Assembly (NCBI GenBank): GCA_002239065.1
Contig: MPNO01000003.1
Location: forward strand, 92,862-156,861
Direction: 5' to 3'
DNA from: Defluviicoccus sp. bin129
GTDB lineage: Bacteria; Pseudomonadota; Alphaproteobacteria; MPNO01
Length of the DNA: 64,000 nt
A model generated the notes under the pieces. It had not been told where the DNA came from and searched no databases. It was given only the letters and a program-made list of their open reading frames with translations. Positions 35,310 to 48,951 of the stretch are shown here, one piece after another (position 1 is the first letter of the stretch; every line of letters starts with the position of its first letter). Both the position numbers and the translations under genes were made by a program.

Positions 35310-35556
35310 CATCCGACCACCGTAACAAAGCCGTCCCGACGCGGCGCCGGCCACGCAAACCCGATGCCGATGCGTTGGGACTTGTCAGGCCCTTGAATGT
35401 AGGATCGCCGGGTGTCAAGTTCAAGCGTCGGGCCCCATGCGCGCCCCGCCGGCCGCGGCGCGCGCGCGTGCATGCGGCGGGGGTTTCGGCCCGGCGAAGC
35501 GGCATCGCGTTCGTGGTCCGCGATCCGGCGGGGTCGGGACCGAGCAGGGAGCCGAG

Positions 35557-36018
35557 ATGCTTCGAAAGCGCCTGGCCGACCGGCTGAAAACGGGGATGAA
35601 GCAAAAGGACGCCTGCGTGGTGTCGACGGTGCGGCTGATCCTGGCGGCGATCAAGGACCGCGACATCGCGTCGCGCGGCAGCGGCGAGGGCGAGGCGATC
35701 CCGGACCAGGATATTCTCGGCGTCCTGCAGACCATGGTCCGCCAGCGCGAGGAAGCGATCGCGCTCTACCGGCAGGGCGGCCGGGACGAGCTCGCCCGGC
35801 GGGAAGAAGAGGAGATCCGCGTCATCGAGAGCTTCCTGCCGCAGAAGATGTCGGACGACGAGACCGCCGGCGCGGTCCACGCGTTGCTCGCCGAGATCGG
35901 CGCGGAGGGCATCAAGGACATGGGGCGCACGATGGCGCTGTTGAAGGAGCGCTATGCCGGGCGGATGAATTTCGGCCGCGCCAGCGCGGTGGTGAAATCC
36001 GAGCTCACCGGCCGCTGA
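35557..36018 (+). CDS. GatB/YqeY domain-containing protein
   Basis: A 153-residue YqeY-like protein: MLRKRLADRLKTGMKQKDACVVSTVRLILAAIK, then YRQGGRDELARREEEEIRVIESFLP and an end with MGRTMALLKERYAGRMNFGRASAVVK. It resembles the tRNA-binding tail of GatB; the family's exact role is unsettled. AGGGAG precedes the ATG. It is followed by dnaG after 52 bp, the order common in Alphaproteobacteria. Confidence 0.92.
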   Translation: MLRKRLADRLKTGMKQKDACVVSTVRLILAAIKDRDIASRGSGEGEAIPDQDILGVLQTMVRQREEAIALYRQGGRDELARREEEEIRVIESFLPQKMSDDETAGAVHALLAEIGAEGIKDMGRTMALLKERYAGRMNFGRASAVVKSELTGR

Positions 36019-36070
36019 GCGGCCGGCGCGGCGCCGCGTTCGCCGCGCCCAGGCAGAGACGGGAGACGGG

Positions 36071-37909
36071 ATGGCGATAGCGCCGGATTTCCTCGACGAG
36101 ATCCGCGCCCGTGTCGGGCTTGGCGACGTCATCGCGCGCCATGTGTCGCTGAAGCGCACCGGGCGCGAGCTCGGCGGGCTCTGCCCGTTCCACAACGAGA
36201 AGACCCCGTCGTTCACGGTGAGCGAGGAGAAGGGCTTCTTCCACTGCTTCGGCTGCGGCGCGCATGGCGACGTGATCGGCTTCGTGATGCGCCAGGAGGG
36301 GCTCTCCTTTCCCGAGGCGGTCGAACGCCTGGCGTCCGAGGCGGGGCTCGAGGTGCCGCGGGCGACCCCGGCGGAGCGCGAGGCGGAAAAGCGCCGGGCG
36401 AACCTGCACGATGTCATGGAACGCGCCTGCCGCTTCTTCGAGGCCGAGCTCCGCGGCCCGCGGGGCGCGGCCGCGCTGGCCTATCTGGCGGAGCGGCGGA
36501 TCGACGAGGCGACCATCGCCCGGTTCCGGCTGGGCTACGCGCCCGATTCGAGGACCGCGCTGAGAAACGCGGTGATGGACGCGGAGCACCCCGAGGCGCT
36601 GCTCGTCGAGGCCGGGCTGCTCATCCGCCCGGACGGCGGCACCCCCTATGACCGGTTCCGCGGCCGGGTGATCTTTCCCATCGCCGACCGGCGCGGCCGG
36701 GTGATCGCGTTCGGCGGCCGGACGCTCGGCGATGGCACCCCGAAATACCTCAACTCGCCGGAGACGCCGCTGTTCAACAAGAGCCGCGTGCTGTACGGCA
36801 TGGCGACCGCGCGCGAGGCGGCGCACCGCAATCGCCGGGTGATCGTCGCCGAGGGCTACACCGACGTGATCGCCCTCAACCGGGCGGGATACGCGGAGGC
36901 GGTGGCGCCGCTCGGCACCGCGCTGACCGAGAGCCATCTGCACGCGTTGTGGCGCATGGCGCCCGAACCGATCCTGTGTTTCGACGGCGATGCCGCCGGC
37001 AGGCGGGCGGCCTGGCGCGCCGCCGAGCGGGCGCTGCCGCTGCTGGAGCCCGGCCGGTCGCTCCAGTTCGTGTCCCTGCCGGCCGGTCAGGACCCGGACG
37101 GCCTGGTCGCCGAGGGCGGAAGCGGCGCGGTCGATGCCTGCCTGGAGGGGAGGCGCGGCCTGGTCGAGCTGGTGTGGGAGATGCACGCCGAGGGCAGGAG
37201 CTTCGATACGCCGGAACGGATCGCGGGCCTCGAACAGGCGCTGGACCGCGCCGCCGACGGGATCGACGACCGCAGGGTGCAGTACCAGTACCGGCAGCAT
37301 TTCCGGCGACGGGTCGCGCGGCAGTACGGCTTTGCGCACGCCCCGCGCGCGCGCCGCGACGGCGAAGGCATACGCATCCCGGTTTCGGCGTCGCCCGAGA
37401 CGCTGCCCAGGAACGCGCTCCGCTTCATCGTGGCGACGCTGCTCCGCCACCCGCCATTGGCCGAGGAATATTGCGAGCGCCTGGCGGAGCTGGAAATCGA
37501 GGACGGGCGGCTCGCCGGACTCATGGGGCGCATCCTGTCGCTGGTTCACGACGCGCCGGGGCTTGACGAAGACGGTCTCAGGAGCCACTTGAGCGAAACG
37601 GACGCGGAGCTGGCCGGGTCCCTGCTCCGCGCCGATGTCTATGCGCAATGGCGCTTTGCCGGGCCGGACGCTACAATCGAGTCGGCGCGGAGGGGTATTT
37701 CCCATGCGCTGAACGGGCTTGGGCTGGCCGGTGTGAAGGCGGATTTGGCGGCGGCGCGAACGGCACTGGAGAACGAGCCCAGCGAGGCGAACCTGAGGCG
37801 GCTGCGAGAGCTGAAGGAGACGCTCGAACTGCAAGGCAGCGAGGACGCCGTATCGGCCGAGGACCCGGGCACGGCCCCGGCGCTCGGGCGATACGGGCAA
37901 CAATCCTGA
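36071..37909 (+). CDS. dnaG: DNA primase DnaG
   Basis: A 612-residue primase that lays RNA primers at the replication fork. The N-terminal zinc-binding domain is [18 protein letters not shown] with [10 protein letters not shown]. The TOPRIM catalytic motifs are [11 protein letters not shown] and [12 protein letters not shown] in the middle, and the helicase-interacting region occupies the C-terminus. GGGAG precedes the ATG. Length and context (YqeY-dnaG-rpoD) are normal for the class. Confidence 0.97.
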   Translation: MAIAPDFLDEIRARVGLGDVIARHVSLKRTGRELGGLCPFHNEKTPSFTVSEEKGFFHCFGCGAHGDVIGFVMRQEGLSFPEAVERLASEAGLEVPRATPAEREAEKRRANLHDVMERACRFFEAELRGPRGAAALAYLAERRIDEATIARFRLGYAPDSRTALRNAVMDAEHPEALLVEAGLLIRPDGGTPYDRFRGRVIFPIADRRGRVIAFGGRTLGDGTPKYLNSPETPLFNKSRVLYGMATAREAAHRNRRVIVAEGYTDVIALNRAGYAEAVAPLGTALTESHLHALWRMAPEPILCFDGDAAGRRAAWRAAERALPLLEPGRSLQFVSLPAGQDPDGLVAEGGSGAVDACLEGRRGLVELVWEMHAEGRSFDTPERIAGLEQALDRAADGIDDRRVQYQYRQHFRRRVARQYGFAHAPRARRDGEGIRIPVSASPETLPRNALRFIVATLLRHPPLAEEYCERLAELEIEDGRLAGLMGRILSLVHDAPGLDEDGLRSHLSETDAELAGSLLRADVYAQWRFAGPDATIESARRGISHALNGLGLAGVKADLAAARTALENEPSEANLRRLRELKETLELQGSEDAVSAEDPGTAPALGRYGQQS

Positions 37910-37962
37910 TTGGCGTGCGGCCGAAATTCCGGCTGCTTGGGTACACATCGACAGGGGCGGCG

Positions 37963-39930
<1,968 letters not shown>

Positions 39931-39932
39931 CG

Positions 39933-39952
39933 CGGGCCGGCGCTCCGGCCCG
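39933..39952 (+). terminator. Hairpin after rpoD
   Basis: A perfect 8-bp stem (CGGGCCGG / CCGGCCCG) with loop CGCT begins 3 bp after the rpoD stop. It lacks a following T-run, so it may be a weak intrinsic terminator or a 3'-end stabilising hairpin for the dnaG-rpoD transcript. Confidence 0.55.
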
Positions 39953-39985
39953 GTCCGATCCGTGTAGAGCCGGGAGACCGTCCCG

Positions 39986-41560
<1,575 letters not shown>

Positions 41561-41568
<8 letters not shown>

Positions 41569-43573
41569 CCCTGCGCTGCTCCCTGGGGAGAAGGAAGATC
41601 TGACCGGGATAGATCAGATCCGGGTCGCGGATCTGGTCCCGGTTGGCCTCGTAGATCAGCGTGTACTGGACGCCGCCGCCATAGGTCCGGCGCGCGATGC
41701 GCCACAGGCTGTTGCCCGGCTGGACGAACACCACGGCGTCGCGCGGCAGATCGCCGATCGGACCGGCGGGGAAGAACGGCGACTCGATGCGCGCGACCAC
41801 CTTGCCGTCCGGAGCGACCTGGTCGACGCGCATGATGTAGCGCCTGGACGCCACCCGGTCGCCCAGATCGACCCGCCATACCCCGGCCTGCCCGGGATCG
41901 GCCCCGCCGACCGGGCGGTCGTCGAGATAGAGCATGACCCGCGACCCCTTCGGGGCGCGTCCGCCGATGGCGACCCTGCCTTGCTGGTCGTAATCCACGG
42001 TGTCCAGGGAGAGTGTCGATTCCCGCTCCCCCGCTTGCCCCCGTCCAGCGGAAGGCGCCGGCCCGGCGGGTTCCGCGCGCGCGACCTCGTCCGCGGGTTG
42101 CGGGGCGGCGGGGGAAGACTGCGCCGCGGAGGAGCCTGAGCGCGGCGGGGCCGGCGGCGTGGCGGGGGCGCCGGGCTTCTGCATCACCTCGGAACCGGCC
42201 GGTCCGCTGCGTGGAACGGTCAGGGCGAGCACGCCCGCCTTGCCCTCGGTCGGCCGCCCGGCGATGTCCTTTCCGGGCGCCGGGACGACGACGATGACCT
42301 TCTTGTCGGATTGGGCCTCGGTCTCCGGCTTGCCGGGGTCGGTGCGGCTGGTCGCCGTCAGCTCGTGATCGCCCGGCCGCAGCGGCCGATCCGGGATCAG
42401 AACCCAGTCTCCGCGCTTGTCCGCCGTGGTCCGGCCGATCTCCTCGCCCTTGTCCAAGACCGTCACTTCGGCGCGGGGCCGGGCGCGTCCGGCGATCACC
42501 GTATTGCCCTCGGGGCTGACGCGGACCACGTCGAAACGCGGCGCCGGCTTCTCTTCCGACTTCTCCGGCGTCCGGTCCGGGGATCCCGAAATCGCCGGCC
42601 GGGTTTCCGCGGGCGCCGGGGTCGGTTTCGCGGCGGTCCCGGGTTCCGGCGTCGCGGTTGCCGCCGTATCGCCCGAGCGTGCGGGCCGGCCGCGCGCGGG
42701 GGCCCGCGGTGACGGGGCCGGTTTCGCGGCGACCCCGGGCTTCGGTATTGTCGCGGGACGCCGCGCCTCCTCGGGCGCCCGGGCCACGGTTGCCGCCGTA
42801 GCGTCGGCGGATTCGGGCTGGCCGCGCGCGGGGGCTCGCGCCGCCGGGGTCGGATTCGCGGCGATCCCGGGTTTCGGTATTGTCGCGGGGCGCTGCGCCT
42901 CCTCGGGCGCCCCGGTCGCGGTTGCCGCCGTATCGCCCGAGCGAGCGGTCTGGCCGCGCGCGGGGGCCTGCGCTGCCGGGGTCGGTTTCGCGGCGGTCCC
43001 GGGTTCCGGCTCGGCCGCGGGGCGCTGCGCCTCCTCGGGCGCCCCGGCTGCGGTCGCCGCCGTATCGCCCGAGCGTGCGGGGGCCTGCGCTGCCGGGGTC
43101 CGCGTCGCGGCGGTCCCGGGTTCCGGTTCGGCTGCGGGGCGTTGCGCCTCCCCGGGCGCCGGGGTTGCCGTCGCCGCCGCATCGCCGGTGGGTCCGGGCT
43201 GGCTGTCCGCGGCGGTTTTCGGAGCGGCGGTCCGTGTCCCGGCGGTCCCGGCCGCCGGGGTTTCCGTCGCGACATCGTCGCGCGCGGCGGTCCGCGACGT
43301 CGGGGTCCGGGCCTCGCCGGTCCCCGGCGCGGGCCCGGCCGCCGGAGCCTCTGCCGTCCCGGGCGCCCCGGTGCCCGCCGCCGCGGCGGGGGGGGCCCCG
43401 GCCCCCGCGCCGCCGGGGCCCGGCGGGGGCGTGGCGGGCGCGGGTATGGTCGACGTGGCGCCTGCCCGCGCCGTCTCGGACTCGTCCGTATCGCGGTCGG
43501 CGAACAGCAGCAGGAGGATCGCGACCACGACGACCGCGATCCCGGCGACGCCGAGAATGATGTTCCTGTTCAA
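41561..43573 (-). CDS. Repeat-rich membrane-anchored LysM-domain protein
   Basis: About 670 residues. An N-terminal transmembrane anchor ([20 protein letters not shown]) is followed by a long Ala/Pro/Gly-rich region with four about 44-residue repeats ([13 protein letters not shown]). Next comes an Ig/bacterial-adhesin-like module ([18 protein letters not shown]), a second one ([19 protein letters not shown]), and a C-terminal LysM domain ([18 protein letters not shown] to [11 protein letters not shown]). It probably spans from the inner membrane to peptidoglycan. A TTG at 43573 is preferred because GGGATGG precedes it and the hydrophobic anchor starts there; an ATG at 43639 is the alternative. 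Confidence 0.8.
42625..43170 (-). repeat. Tandem about 132-bp coding repeats in the LysM protein
   Basis: Four consecutive units start at about 43155, 43040, 42910 and 42780 (read on the minus strand). Each encodes an (P/A)EEAQRPA lead, [11 protein letters not shown] and SGDTAATA. Adjacent units are more alike than distant ones, which suggests slippage or unequal crossing-over and length variation between strains. Confidence 0.8.
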
Positions 43574-43718
43574 CTGACTGCCATCCCGATCACGACACGA
43601 CGCCCATGCTAATATAGGCGCAGTCTGGGCAAAAAACATCGCCGCCCTGCACAGCGGGTTTCGCCAGCGTGCCTCGAGGCGGCCCCTGCGCGGGGCCGCG
43701 CTCCGCCGGGGAGGTCTC

Positions 43719-45152
43719 GTGGGCGAACTCGTCGCCTTGCCCGTCTGGCTGGTCGTGCTGGTCTCGGCGCTCGCGCTGCTTTCGCTGTTCGGCCACTTCC
43801 TGATGCCGGGGACGCGCTGGGTGCTGCGGCGCCGCGTCTACCGGGTCATCGAGGACGTCAATTCGAGGCTGCGGATCGACCTGCCGCCGTTCATGCTGAC
43901 CAAGCGCGACCGGTTGATCGACCGCCTGATCTACGACGAAAAGCTGCTCGACGCGGCGGCCGAGGCCGCCGCCGAGCGGGACGTCCCGCAGCAGATCGTC
44001 GTCGAGGAGATCCGGGGCTACGCCGAGGAGATCGTGCCCGGGTTCAACGCCTATTTCTATTTCCGCCTCGGCTACCGCCTGGCCCGCCGGTTCATCCGCT
44101 TCTTCTACCGGGTGCGGATCGGCTACGCCGACCAGGAAACCCTCGACAAGGTCGACAGCGGCGCCAGCCTGGTGCTGGTGATGAACCACCGCAGCAATTT
44201 CGACTACCTGCTCGTCACCTATCTCGCCTCGCGCCGCGCCGCGCTCTCCTACGCGGCGGGCGAGTGGACGCTGTTCTGGCCGGTGGCGAACCTGCTGCGC
44301 GCGATGGGCGCCTATTTCGTCCGGCGCAATTCGCGGAACCCGCTCTACCGGCGCGTGGTCGAGCGCTATGTCCAGCTCGCGGTGGAGGGCCGGGTGCCGC
44401 AGGCGCTGTTTCCCGAGGCCGGGCTGTCGCATGACGGCGGGCTGCGGCCGCCCAGGGCCGGGCTGATCGACTACATATTGCGCGGCTTCGACGTCGAGGC
44501 CTCGCCCGATGTCCTGTTCATCCCCGTCGCGATCAATTACGAGCGCGTGGTCGAGGACCGCACCCTGCTGCTCCACGGCGACGAGGCGATGCTCAGCAAG
44601 CGGGGCACGGTCTTCGTCCTGCGCTCCACGGTCGCGTTCTTCCTCCGCACCTCCGTCGAGCTGATCCACGGGCGGCGCCAGAGATTCGGCCGGGCATGCG
44701 CCAATTTCGGAGCGCCCGTCTCGCTCAAGGCGTGGCTCGCCGAAAACGGGGTCGAGCTCGGGGGGCTCGACCGCGAGACCCGCTACGGCGTCTCCATGAA
44801 GCTGGTCACCGGGTTGATGGAGGAGGTGGGCAGGCTGACCCCCGTGCTGCCGGTCTCGCTGATCGCGACCGCCCTGGCGGAGAGTCCCGGCCGGGCGCTG
44901 AGCGAGCTCGAGCTGAAGGCGCGCGTGCACCGGCTCATCGGCGCGTTCGAAAGCGGCGGCGCGCATGTGTATGTTCCCTCCGGCGAAGAGAGCCTCGCCG
45001 TCAATGACGGCTTGCAGCTCCTGCTGAAGCGCCGAATCCTGCTTGAAGATCCGCCCGGCAGGTACAAGGTAAATCCCGAAGAACGCAAATTGCTCGATTT
45101 CTACGTCAAGCCCGTGATCCATCTGCTGCCAGAGCGGGACGCCGCGCCTTGA
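43719..45152 (+). CDS. Glycerol-3-phosphate/lysophosphatidate acyltransferase-like protein (PlsB/PlsC family)
   Basis: A 477-residue membrane-associated acyltransferase. After an N-terminal helix ([19 protein letters not shown]) it shows the catalytic HxxxxD motif in [13 protein letters not shown] and the substrate motif [11 protein letters not shown] (usual FPEGxRS). The long C-terminal part resembles PlsB. It transfers fatty acyl groups in phospholipid synthesis. A GTG start follows GGGGAGG. Its stop overlaps the next gene's TTG start, so translation is probably coupled. Confidence 0.85.
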   Translation: MGELVALPVWLVVLVSALALLSLFGHFLMPGTRWVLRRRVYRVIEDVNSRLRIDLPPFMLTKRDRLIDRLIYDEKLLDAAAEAAAERDVPQQIVVEEIRGYAEEIVPGFNAYFYFRLGYRLARRFIRFFYRVRIGYADQETLDKVDSGASLVLVMNHRSNFDYLLVTYLASRRAALSYAAGEWTLFWPVANLLRAMGAYFVRRNSRNPLYRRVVERYVQLAVEGRVPQALFPEAGLSHDGGLRPPRAGLIDYILRGFDVEASPDVLFIPVAINYERVVEDRTLLLHGDEAMLSKRGTVFVLRSTVAFFLRTSVELIHGRRQRFGRACANFGAPVSLKAWLAENGVELGGLDRETRYGVSMKLVTGLMEEVGRLTPVLPVSLIATALAESPGRALSELELKARVHRLIGAFESGGAHVYVPSGEESLAVNDGLQLLLKRRILLEDPPGRYKVNPEERKLLDFYVKPVIHLLPERDAAP

Positions 45153-46576
45153 CCCCTGGGCCGGTTCTTCCCGAGGGTTGGGAACCGCGTCTCACCGCCG
45201 AGGATTTCAGCGAGAGATGGTTGCGCTCGCCGGTCGGCGCGGGGCTGGCGCGGCCGTGGTTCGATCCCGTGGCGCTGTGGCTGCTGGGGCGGTGGTTCTT
45301 CCCCCTGTCGCGGCTGTGGGCGGCGGCGCGGGCCGCCAACGGGTCGCTCCTCAAGTTCTACGAGGAGGTGCCGATGGACCCGATCCCGGGGATCGGGGCC
45401 AGGCTGCGCAAGACGCTCGACCGGTTCGAGACCGCGCGCGAGGCGGTGAACGCGACCGAGGCGCGCTGGCGCCAGGTGTTCTTCGACGAGCGGGGGAGCG
45501 AGCTCTACCGGCTGGTTGCGATCGAGGCGGCGAGGCGCGACCGGCGCAACGCCTACAACGCCACGCGGCGGCATTTTTCCTATCTCAGGCGCCGGCGGTC
45601 GATCCGGCCGGTTCGCTGGGACGTGCCGAGCGTGGACGAGGTCGAGGCCGATTACGGCGCCTGGTTGGCCGACCCGGCCGCCGCCTTCGCGCCCTCCCTG
45701 CCGTTTCCCGAGATCGCCGAATCGCAGCGCGTGCCCGGGCCGGTGGGAGAGGAATACTGGCTCAGGTTCCGCTCCCCCAGCCCGGTGATGAACGACGACG
45801 TGTTCGCCCGGGTCTACGAGCCGATCGGCGTCACCGATCCTCCCACGCTGGTGTTCGGCCACGGAATCTGCGTCGAGTTCGACCACTGGCACGGGCTGGT
45901 CGACGAGGTCTTCCTGATGTGCCAGATGGGAATCCGCGTGGTCCGGCCCGAAGCGCCGTGGCACGGAAGGCGGGTGCCCGACGGGCGCTATGGCGGGGAG
46001 ATGTTCATCGCCCGCGCGCCGCGCGGCGCGCTGGACACGTTTTCCGCCCAGCTCCAGGAATGGCCGGTGCTGATCGACTGGAGCCGGCGGACCAGCCGCG
46101 GCCCGGTCGCCGTCGGCGGCAGCAGCCTCGGCGCGCTGCTCTCCCAGCTGCTCGCGGTCAAGGCGGCCGCCTGGCCGGAAGCGGTCAAGCCCGACGCGCT
46201 GTTCCTGGTCACCCATTGCGGGCATCACGAGGACGCGGCGCTGCGCGGCAGCATGGCGCGGCTCTGGGGCGTGGCCGAGGCCTTGGCCGGGCATGGCTGG
46301 AGCCAGGAGGAGGCGCTGCGCTGGCTCCCTCTGCTCGACCCCCAGGGCGGCCCCCCCGCGATGGACCCCGGCAACATCGTCACCGTGCTCGGCAGCCGGG
46401 ACACCGTCACCCCGTTCGCCACCGGCAAGGCGCTGATCGACGACTGGCGGGTGCCGGCGGAGAACCGCTTCATCTGGCGGCGCGGCCACTTCTCGGTGCC
46501 GCTCCAGATGATGCGCGACCGCAGCCCCCTCGACCGCCTCAAGCGGGTGCTCGAACGCCTCGGCGCGCCCGCTTAG
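45149..46576 (+). CDS. Alpha/beta hydrolase-fold protein
   Basis: A 475-residue protein. The N-terminal 190 residues are not recognised. The C-terminal half is an alpha/beta hydrolase: oxyanion region LVFGHGICVEFDHWHGL, nucleophile elbow VAVGGSSLGALLS and a terminal histidine in WRRGHFSVPLQM. It starts with TTG overlapping the acyltransferase stop (TTGA), implying a lipid-related operon; a lipase or thioesterase role is plausible but unproven. Confidence 0.75.
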   Translation: MTPGPVLPEGWEPRLTAEDFSERWLRSPVGAGLARPWFDPVALWLLGRWFFPLSRLWAAARAANGSLLKFYEEVPMDPIPGIGARLRKTLDRFETAREAVNATEARWRQVFFDERGSELYRLVAIEAARRDRRNAYNATRRHFSYLRRRRSIRPVRWDVPSVDEVEADYGAWLADPAAAFAPSLPFPEIAESQRVPGPVGEEYWLRFRSPSPVMNDDVFARVYEPIGVTDPPTLVFGHGICVEFDHWHGLVDEVFLMCQMGIRVVRPEAPWHGRRVPDGRYGGEMFIARAPRGALDTFSAQLQEWPVLIDWSRRTSRGPVAVGGSSLGALLSQLLAVKAAAWPEAVKPDALFLVTHCGHHEDAALRGSMARLWGVAEALAGHGWSQEEALRWLPLLDPQGGPPAMDPGNIVTVLGSRDTVTPFATGKALIDDWRVPAENRFIWRRGHFSVPLQMMRDRSPLDRLKRVLERLGAPA

Positions 46577-46638
46577 CGAGGCGGTGACCGAGCGGTCAGC
46601 TCGCGTTCGATCCTTTTGACTCTATCGTAGCCGGTCAT

Positions 46639-46733
46639 TGATATACTTTAGGATATCATACCCCGATCCTAGCCGGCCGGTCTGATATAGAAATGATGAT
46701 CAAAATAGAGTATTGATATAAAAAAGCGTATCG
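46639..46733 (+). promoter_or_regulatory. Three HipB-type operators upstream of hipBA
   Basis: An AT-rich stretch carries three sites with the spacing of the HipB operator (5-6 bp arms, 8-bp spacer). Site 1 is TGATAT-N8-ATATCA at 46639-46658, a perfect inverted repeat. Site 2 is TGATAT-N8-TGATCA at 46683-46702. Site 3 is TGATAT-N8-GTATCG at 46714-46733 and ends just before the hipB ATG. The E. coli operator is TATCC-N8-GGATA, so spacing is conserved while the arm sequence differs. Confidence 0.75.
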
Positions 46734-46735
46734 CA

Positions 46736-47341
46736 ATGACCTATGCCAACGAGCCTATCGCCCGCGCGCTCAGAGACGCCCGCCAAGCCCGCGGGCTGAG
46801 CCAGCGCGCGCTCGGCGCCAAAGCCGGGATAGCCCAGGGACACATCTCGAAGATCGAGAACGGCGCGGTCGATCTCCGGCTCTCGAGCCTGGTCGAGCTC
46901 GCCCGCGTGCTGGATCTGGACCTCGTTCTGGTGCCCCGCAAGGCGGTTCCCGCGGTGGACGCCATAGTCGGACGGAGCGACGGAACGACGCCGGCGTCCG
47001 CACGAGCCTCACGGCGCTCGCTCGACGCGCTCGAGGGGCTTCAGGACATGGCCGCCCGCGCCGCGCGGGCCCGCCCGGCCGTGGTCGAGCTGGCCCGGAT
47101 CCAGCAATTGGCCCGCGGCCTCCGGCATTTCGCGGTTCCCGGAGACCGTCTCGATACGATCCGCGATGCGGCGGCGGCGGTGCGGGCCTTCCACGAGAAC
47201 GCCGCGCGCCCCGGCGCGCTCCAGGACGCGCTCGCACGGCTTGACGGCCTGCGCAGCGCGCTCGCCCATGCTCCGCCCGCCGCCGATGAGGCCGGACCGG
47301 CGCGGCCCGCCTACAGCCTGGATGACGAAGACAATGGCTGA
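46736..47341 (+). CDS. hipB: HipB-like XRE antitoxin/repressor
   Basis: A 201-residue protein, longer than E. coli HipB (88 residues). An XRE helix-turn-helix occupies the N-terminus (RQARGLSQRALGAKAGIAQGHISKIENG), followed by LSSLVELARVLDLDLVLVPRKAV, the dimer strand that follows the HTH in HipB-type repressors. The C-terminal 130 Ala/Arg-rich residues are an extension of unknown role. It sits directly behind three palindromic operators and overlaps hipA by 8 bp. Confidence 0.88.
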   Translation: MTYANEPIARALRDARQARGLSQRALGAKAGIAQGHISKIENGAVDLRLSSLVELARVLDLDLVLVPRKAVPAVDAIVGRSDGTTPASARASRRSLDALEGLQDMAARAARARPAVVELARIQQLARGLRHFAVPGDRLDTIRDAAAAVRAFHENAARPGALQDALARLDGLRSALAHAPPAADEAGPARPAYSLDDEDNG

Positions 47342-48554
47342 CGTCCGCGTCCTCGACGTCCTGCTCCATGGCAACCCCGTCGGCACGCTCACGCATGTGG
47401 CGGGGGAGCGCACGCTGTTCACCTTCGCCGAGGCCTACGTGGCGGACGAACGCAGGCCCGTCCTCGGGCTCGCCTTCAAGGACCGGTTCGGGGCGCTTAT
47501 CGAGGACTTCAGGCCAAGGCGCGTCAGGCTGCCGCCGTTCTTCTCGAATCTTCTGCCCGAGGGGCGGATGCGCGACTACCTCGCCGCGCGCGCCCGCGTG
47601 GATCCGGTGCGCGAGTTCTTCCTGCTGATGGCGCTGGGGAGGGACCTCCCGGGGGCCGTCACCGCCGTGCCGGCCGGGGGCGGGGCATGGCGCGACGATG
47701 TCGACGATCTCGACGAGCCGGATCGCCGCGGGCGCGACAACGCGCTGCGCTTCTCGCTGGCCGGCGTCCAGCTGAAGTTTTCCGCGATCGAGGCGGCGCG
47801 CGGCGGGTTGACGATCCCGGTGCACGGCATGGGCGGATCGTGGATCGTCAAGCTGCCGTCACGCGAGTTCGAGGGCCTGCCCGAAAACGAACTCGCGATG
47901 ATGACGCTCGCCCGGCTCATCGGCATGGACGTCCCTGCGCTCCGGCTCATCGATCCGGAAGCGGTCGCCAACCTGCCCCGGGAGATCGGAGCGCTGAAGG
48001 GACAAGCCCTCGCCATACAGCGCTTCGACCGGCTCGCGGACGGCACGCCGGTTCACATCGAGGACTTCGCCCAGATCTTCGGTATCTATCCCGAGGACAA
48101 GTACAGGAAGGCGAGCGCCCGCAGCATCGCCGCCGTCATCGGCGCCGAGGGAACCGAGGACGACACCGCCGAATTCATTCGCCGGCTCACCTTCAACACC
48201 CTGATCGGCAATGCCGACATGCATCTCAAGAACTGGTCGCTGATCTATCCCGACAAACGGCATGCCGCGCTCGCGCCCGCCTATGACCTGGTCTCCACAA
48301 TCCCCTACATCCCGGATAGCGGAGCCGCGCTCAATTTCAGTCGAACCAGGCGCTTCGATGAGTTCTCCGAAGACGAGCTCGCCCATCTCGCGGCCAGGGC
48401 GCGACTGTCCGCCAGGCTGGTGCTCGACACCGCCCGCGAGACCGTCGCGCTCTTCCACCAGCACTGGAACGCCGAAAAGGCGCATCTGCCGCTCGCCGAC
48501 AGCGTCGTCCATGCCGTGGAAAAGCACCTGGAGACCGTGCCCGTCGCCAAATAG
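47334..48554 (+). CDS. hipA: HipA-type serine/threonine kinase toxin
   Basis: A 406-residue HipA-family kinase. The N-terminal subdomain has HGNPVGTLTHVAG. The nucleotide region is FSLAGVQLKFSA and WIVKLPSREF. The catalytic Asp lies in NTLIGNADMHLKNWS and the metal Asp in APAYDLVSTIPY. E. coli HipA phosphorylates glutamyl-tRNA synthetase and induces persistence; the target here may differ. Translationally coupled to hipB (8-bp overlap). Confidence 0.93.
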   Translation: MADVRVLDVLLHGNPVGTLTHVAGERTLFTFAEAYVADERRPVLGLAFKDRFGALIEDFRPRRVRLPPFFSNLLPEGRMRDYLAARARVDPVREFFLLMALGRDLPGAVTAVPAGGGAWRDDVDDLDEPDRRGRDNALRFSLAGVQLKFSAIEAARGGLTIPVHGMGGSWIVKLPSREFEGLPENELAMMTLARLIGMDVPALRLIDPEAVANLPREIGALKGQALAIQRFDRLADGTPVHIEDFAQIFGIYPEDKYRKASARSIAAVIGAEGTEDDTAEFIRRLTFNTLIGNADMHLKNWSLIYPDKRHAALAPAYDLVSTIPYIPDSGAALNFSRTRRFDEFSEDELAHLAARARLSARLVLDTARETVALFHQHWNAEKAHLPLADSVVHAVEKHLETVPVAK

Positions 48555-48951
48555 GGCGCGGTCCCGGCGCGCCGGTCGACCGGGACGGCAGGGATTCGGC
48601 ACGGCACCGCTCGGGAGGCTTCACGCTACGTCGCAGCGCGAACCGGCTCTTGCCGGCGAAGGTGGGGTCGGAAACGCTTTTCCGGGCGAGGTGGTGGGCC
48701 CGGCAGGGGATGAGTCATTCCTTAAAATCAAAGGCGCAGGTGACCCTGAGGTGACCTGCCCCATCGGATCGGTCCACCGCCAGGTTTGGGAATGTGGAAG
48801 AAATGGGATGGACGCGTCGCCCCGTTCGCCGGCAGAAATCCTGCCAGGAGACCACGCATTGTGACGGTCCGGTCGTTCTCGTCTCGATGATGAGGAGGCT
48901 GCCAGGCCGCAATTGCTCCCTGTCGATATCGCCCGGTAAGATTGCCGCGGC
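48555..48951. other. 397-bp intergenic region between hipA and the ABC operon
   Basis: No gene is convincing here on either strand. It contains the inverted/direct repeat described at 48736-48759, and presumably the promoter of the downstream catabolic island, though no clear -35/-10 pair was identified. No RNA gene or riboswitch fold was recognised. Confidence 0.6.
48736..48759. promoter_or_regulatory. Near-perfect inverted repeat, possible operator
   Basis: Arms GCAGGTGACC and GGTGACCTGC around a 4-bp centre CTGA, with one mismatch. It also reads as a direct repeat of the GGTGACC half-palindrome. It lies 193 bp before the ATPase gene and is a candidate binding site for a regulator of the island. 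Confidence 0.45.

Noticed and set aside
35385..35420. TTGACA-like box on the minus strand as the greA promoter
   Set aside because: A perfect TTGACA is present (complement of 35413-35418), but no -10 element at 16-18 bp spacing was found.
33907..36417. 836-codon minus-strand frame over SDR, greA and yqeY
   Set aside because: It mixes antisense and out-of-frame sequence; the genuine minus-strand gene here is greA in another frame.
42625..43170. Possible CRISPR-like array because of regular repeats
   Set aside because: The units are about 132 bp, in frame, and without unique spacers; they are coding repeats.
42417..43577. Plus-strand frame opposite the LysM protein
   Set aside because: Low-complexity antisense of the A/P/G-rich repeats; the minus-strand protein has a membrane anchor and a LysM domain.
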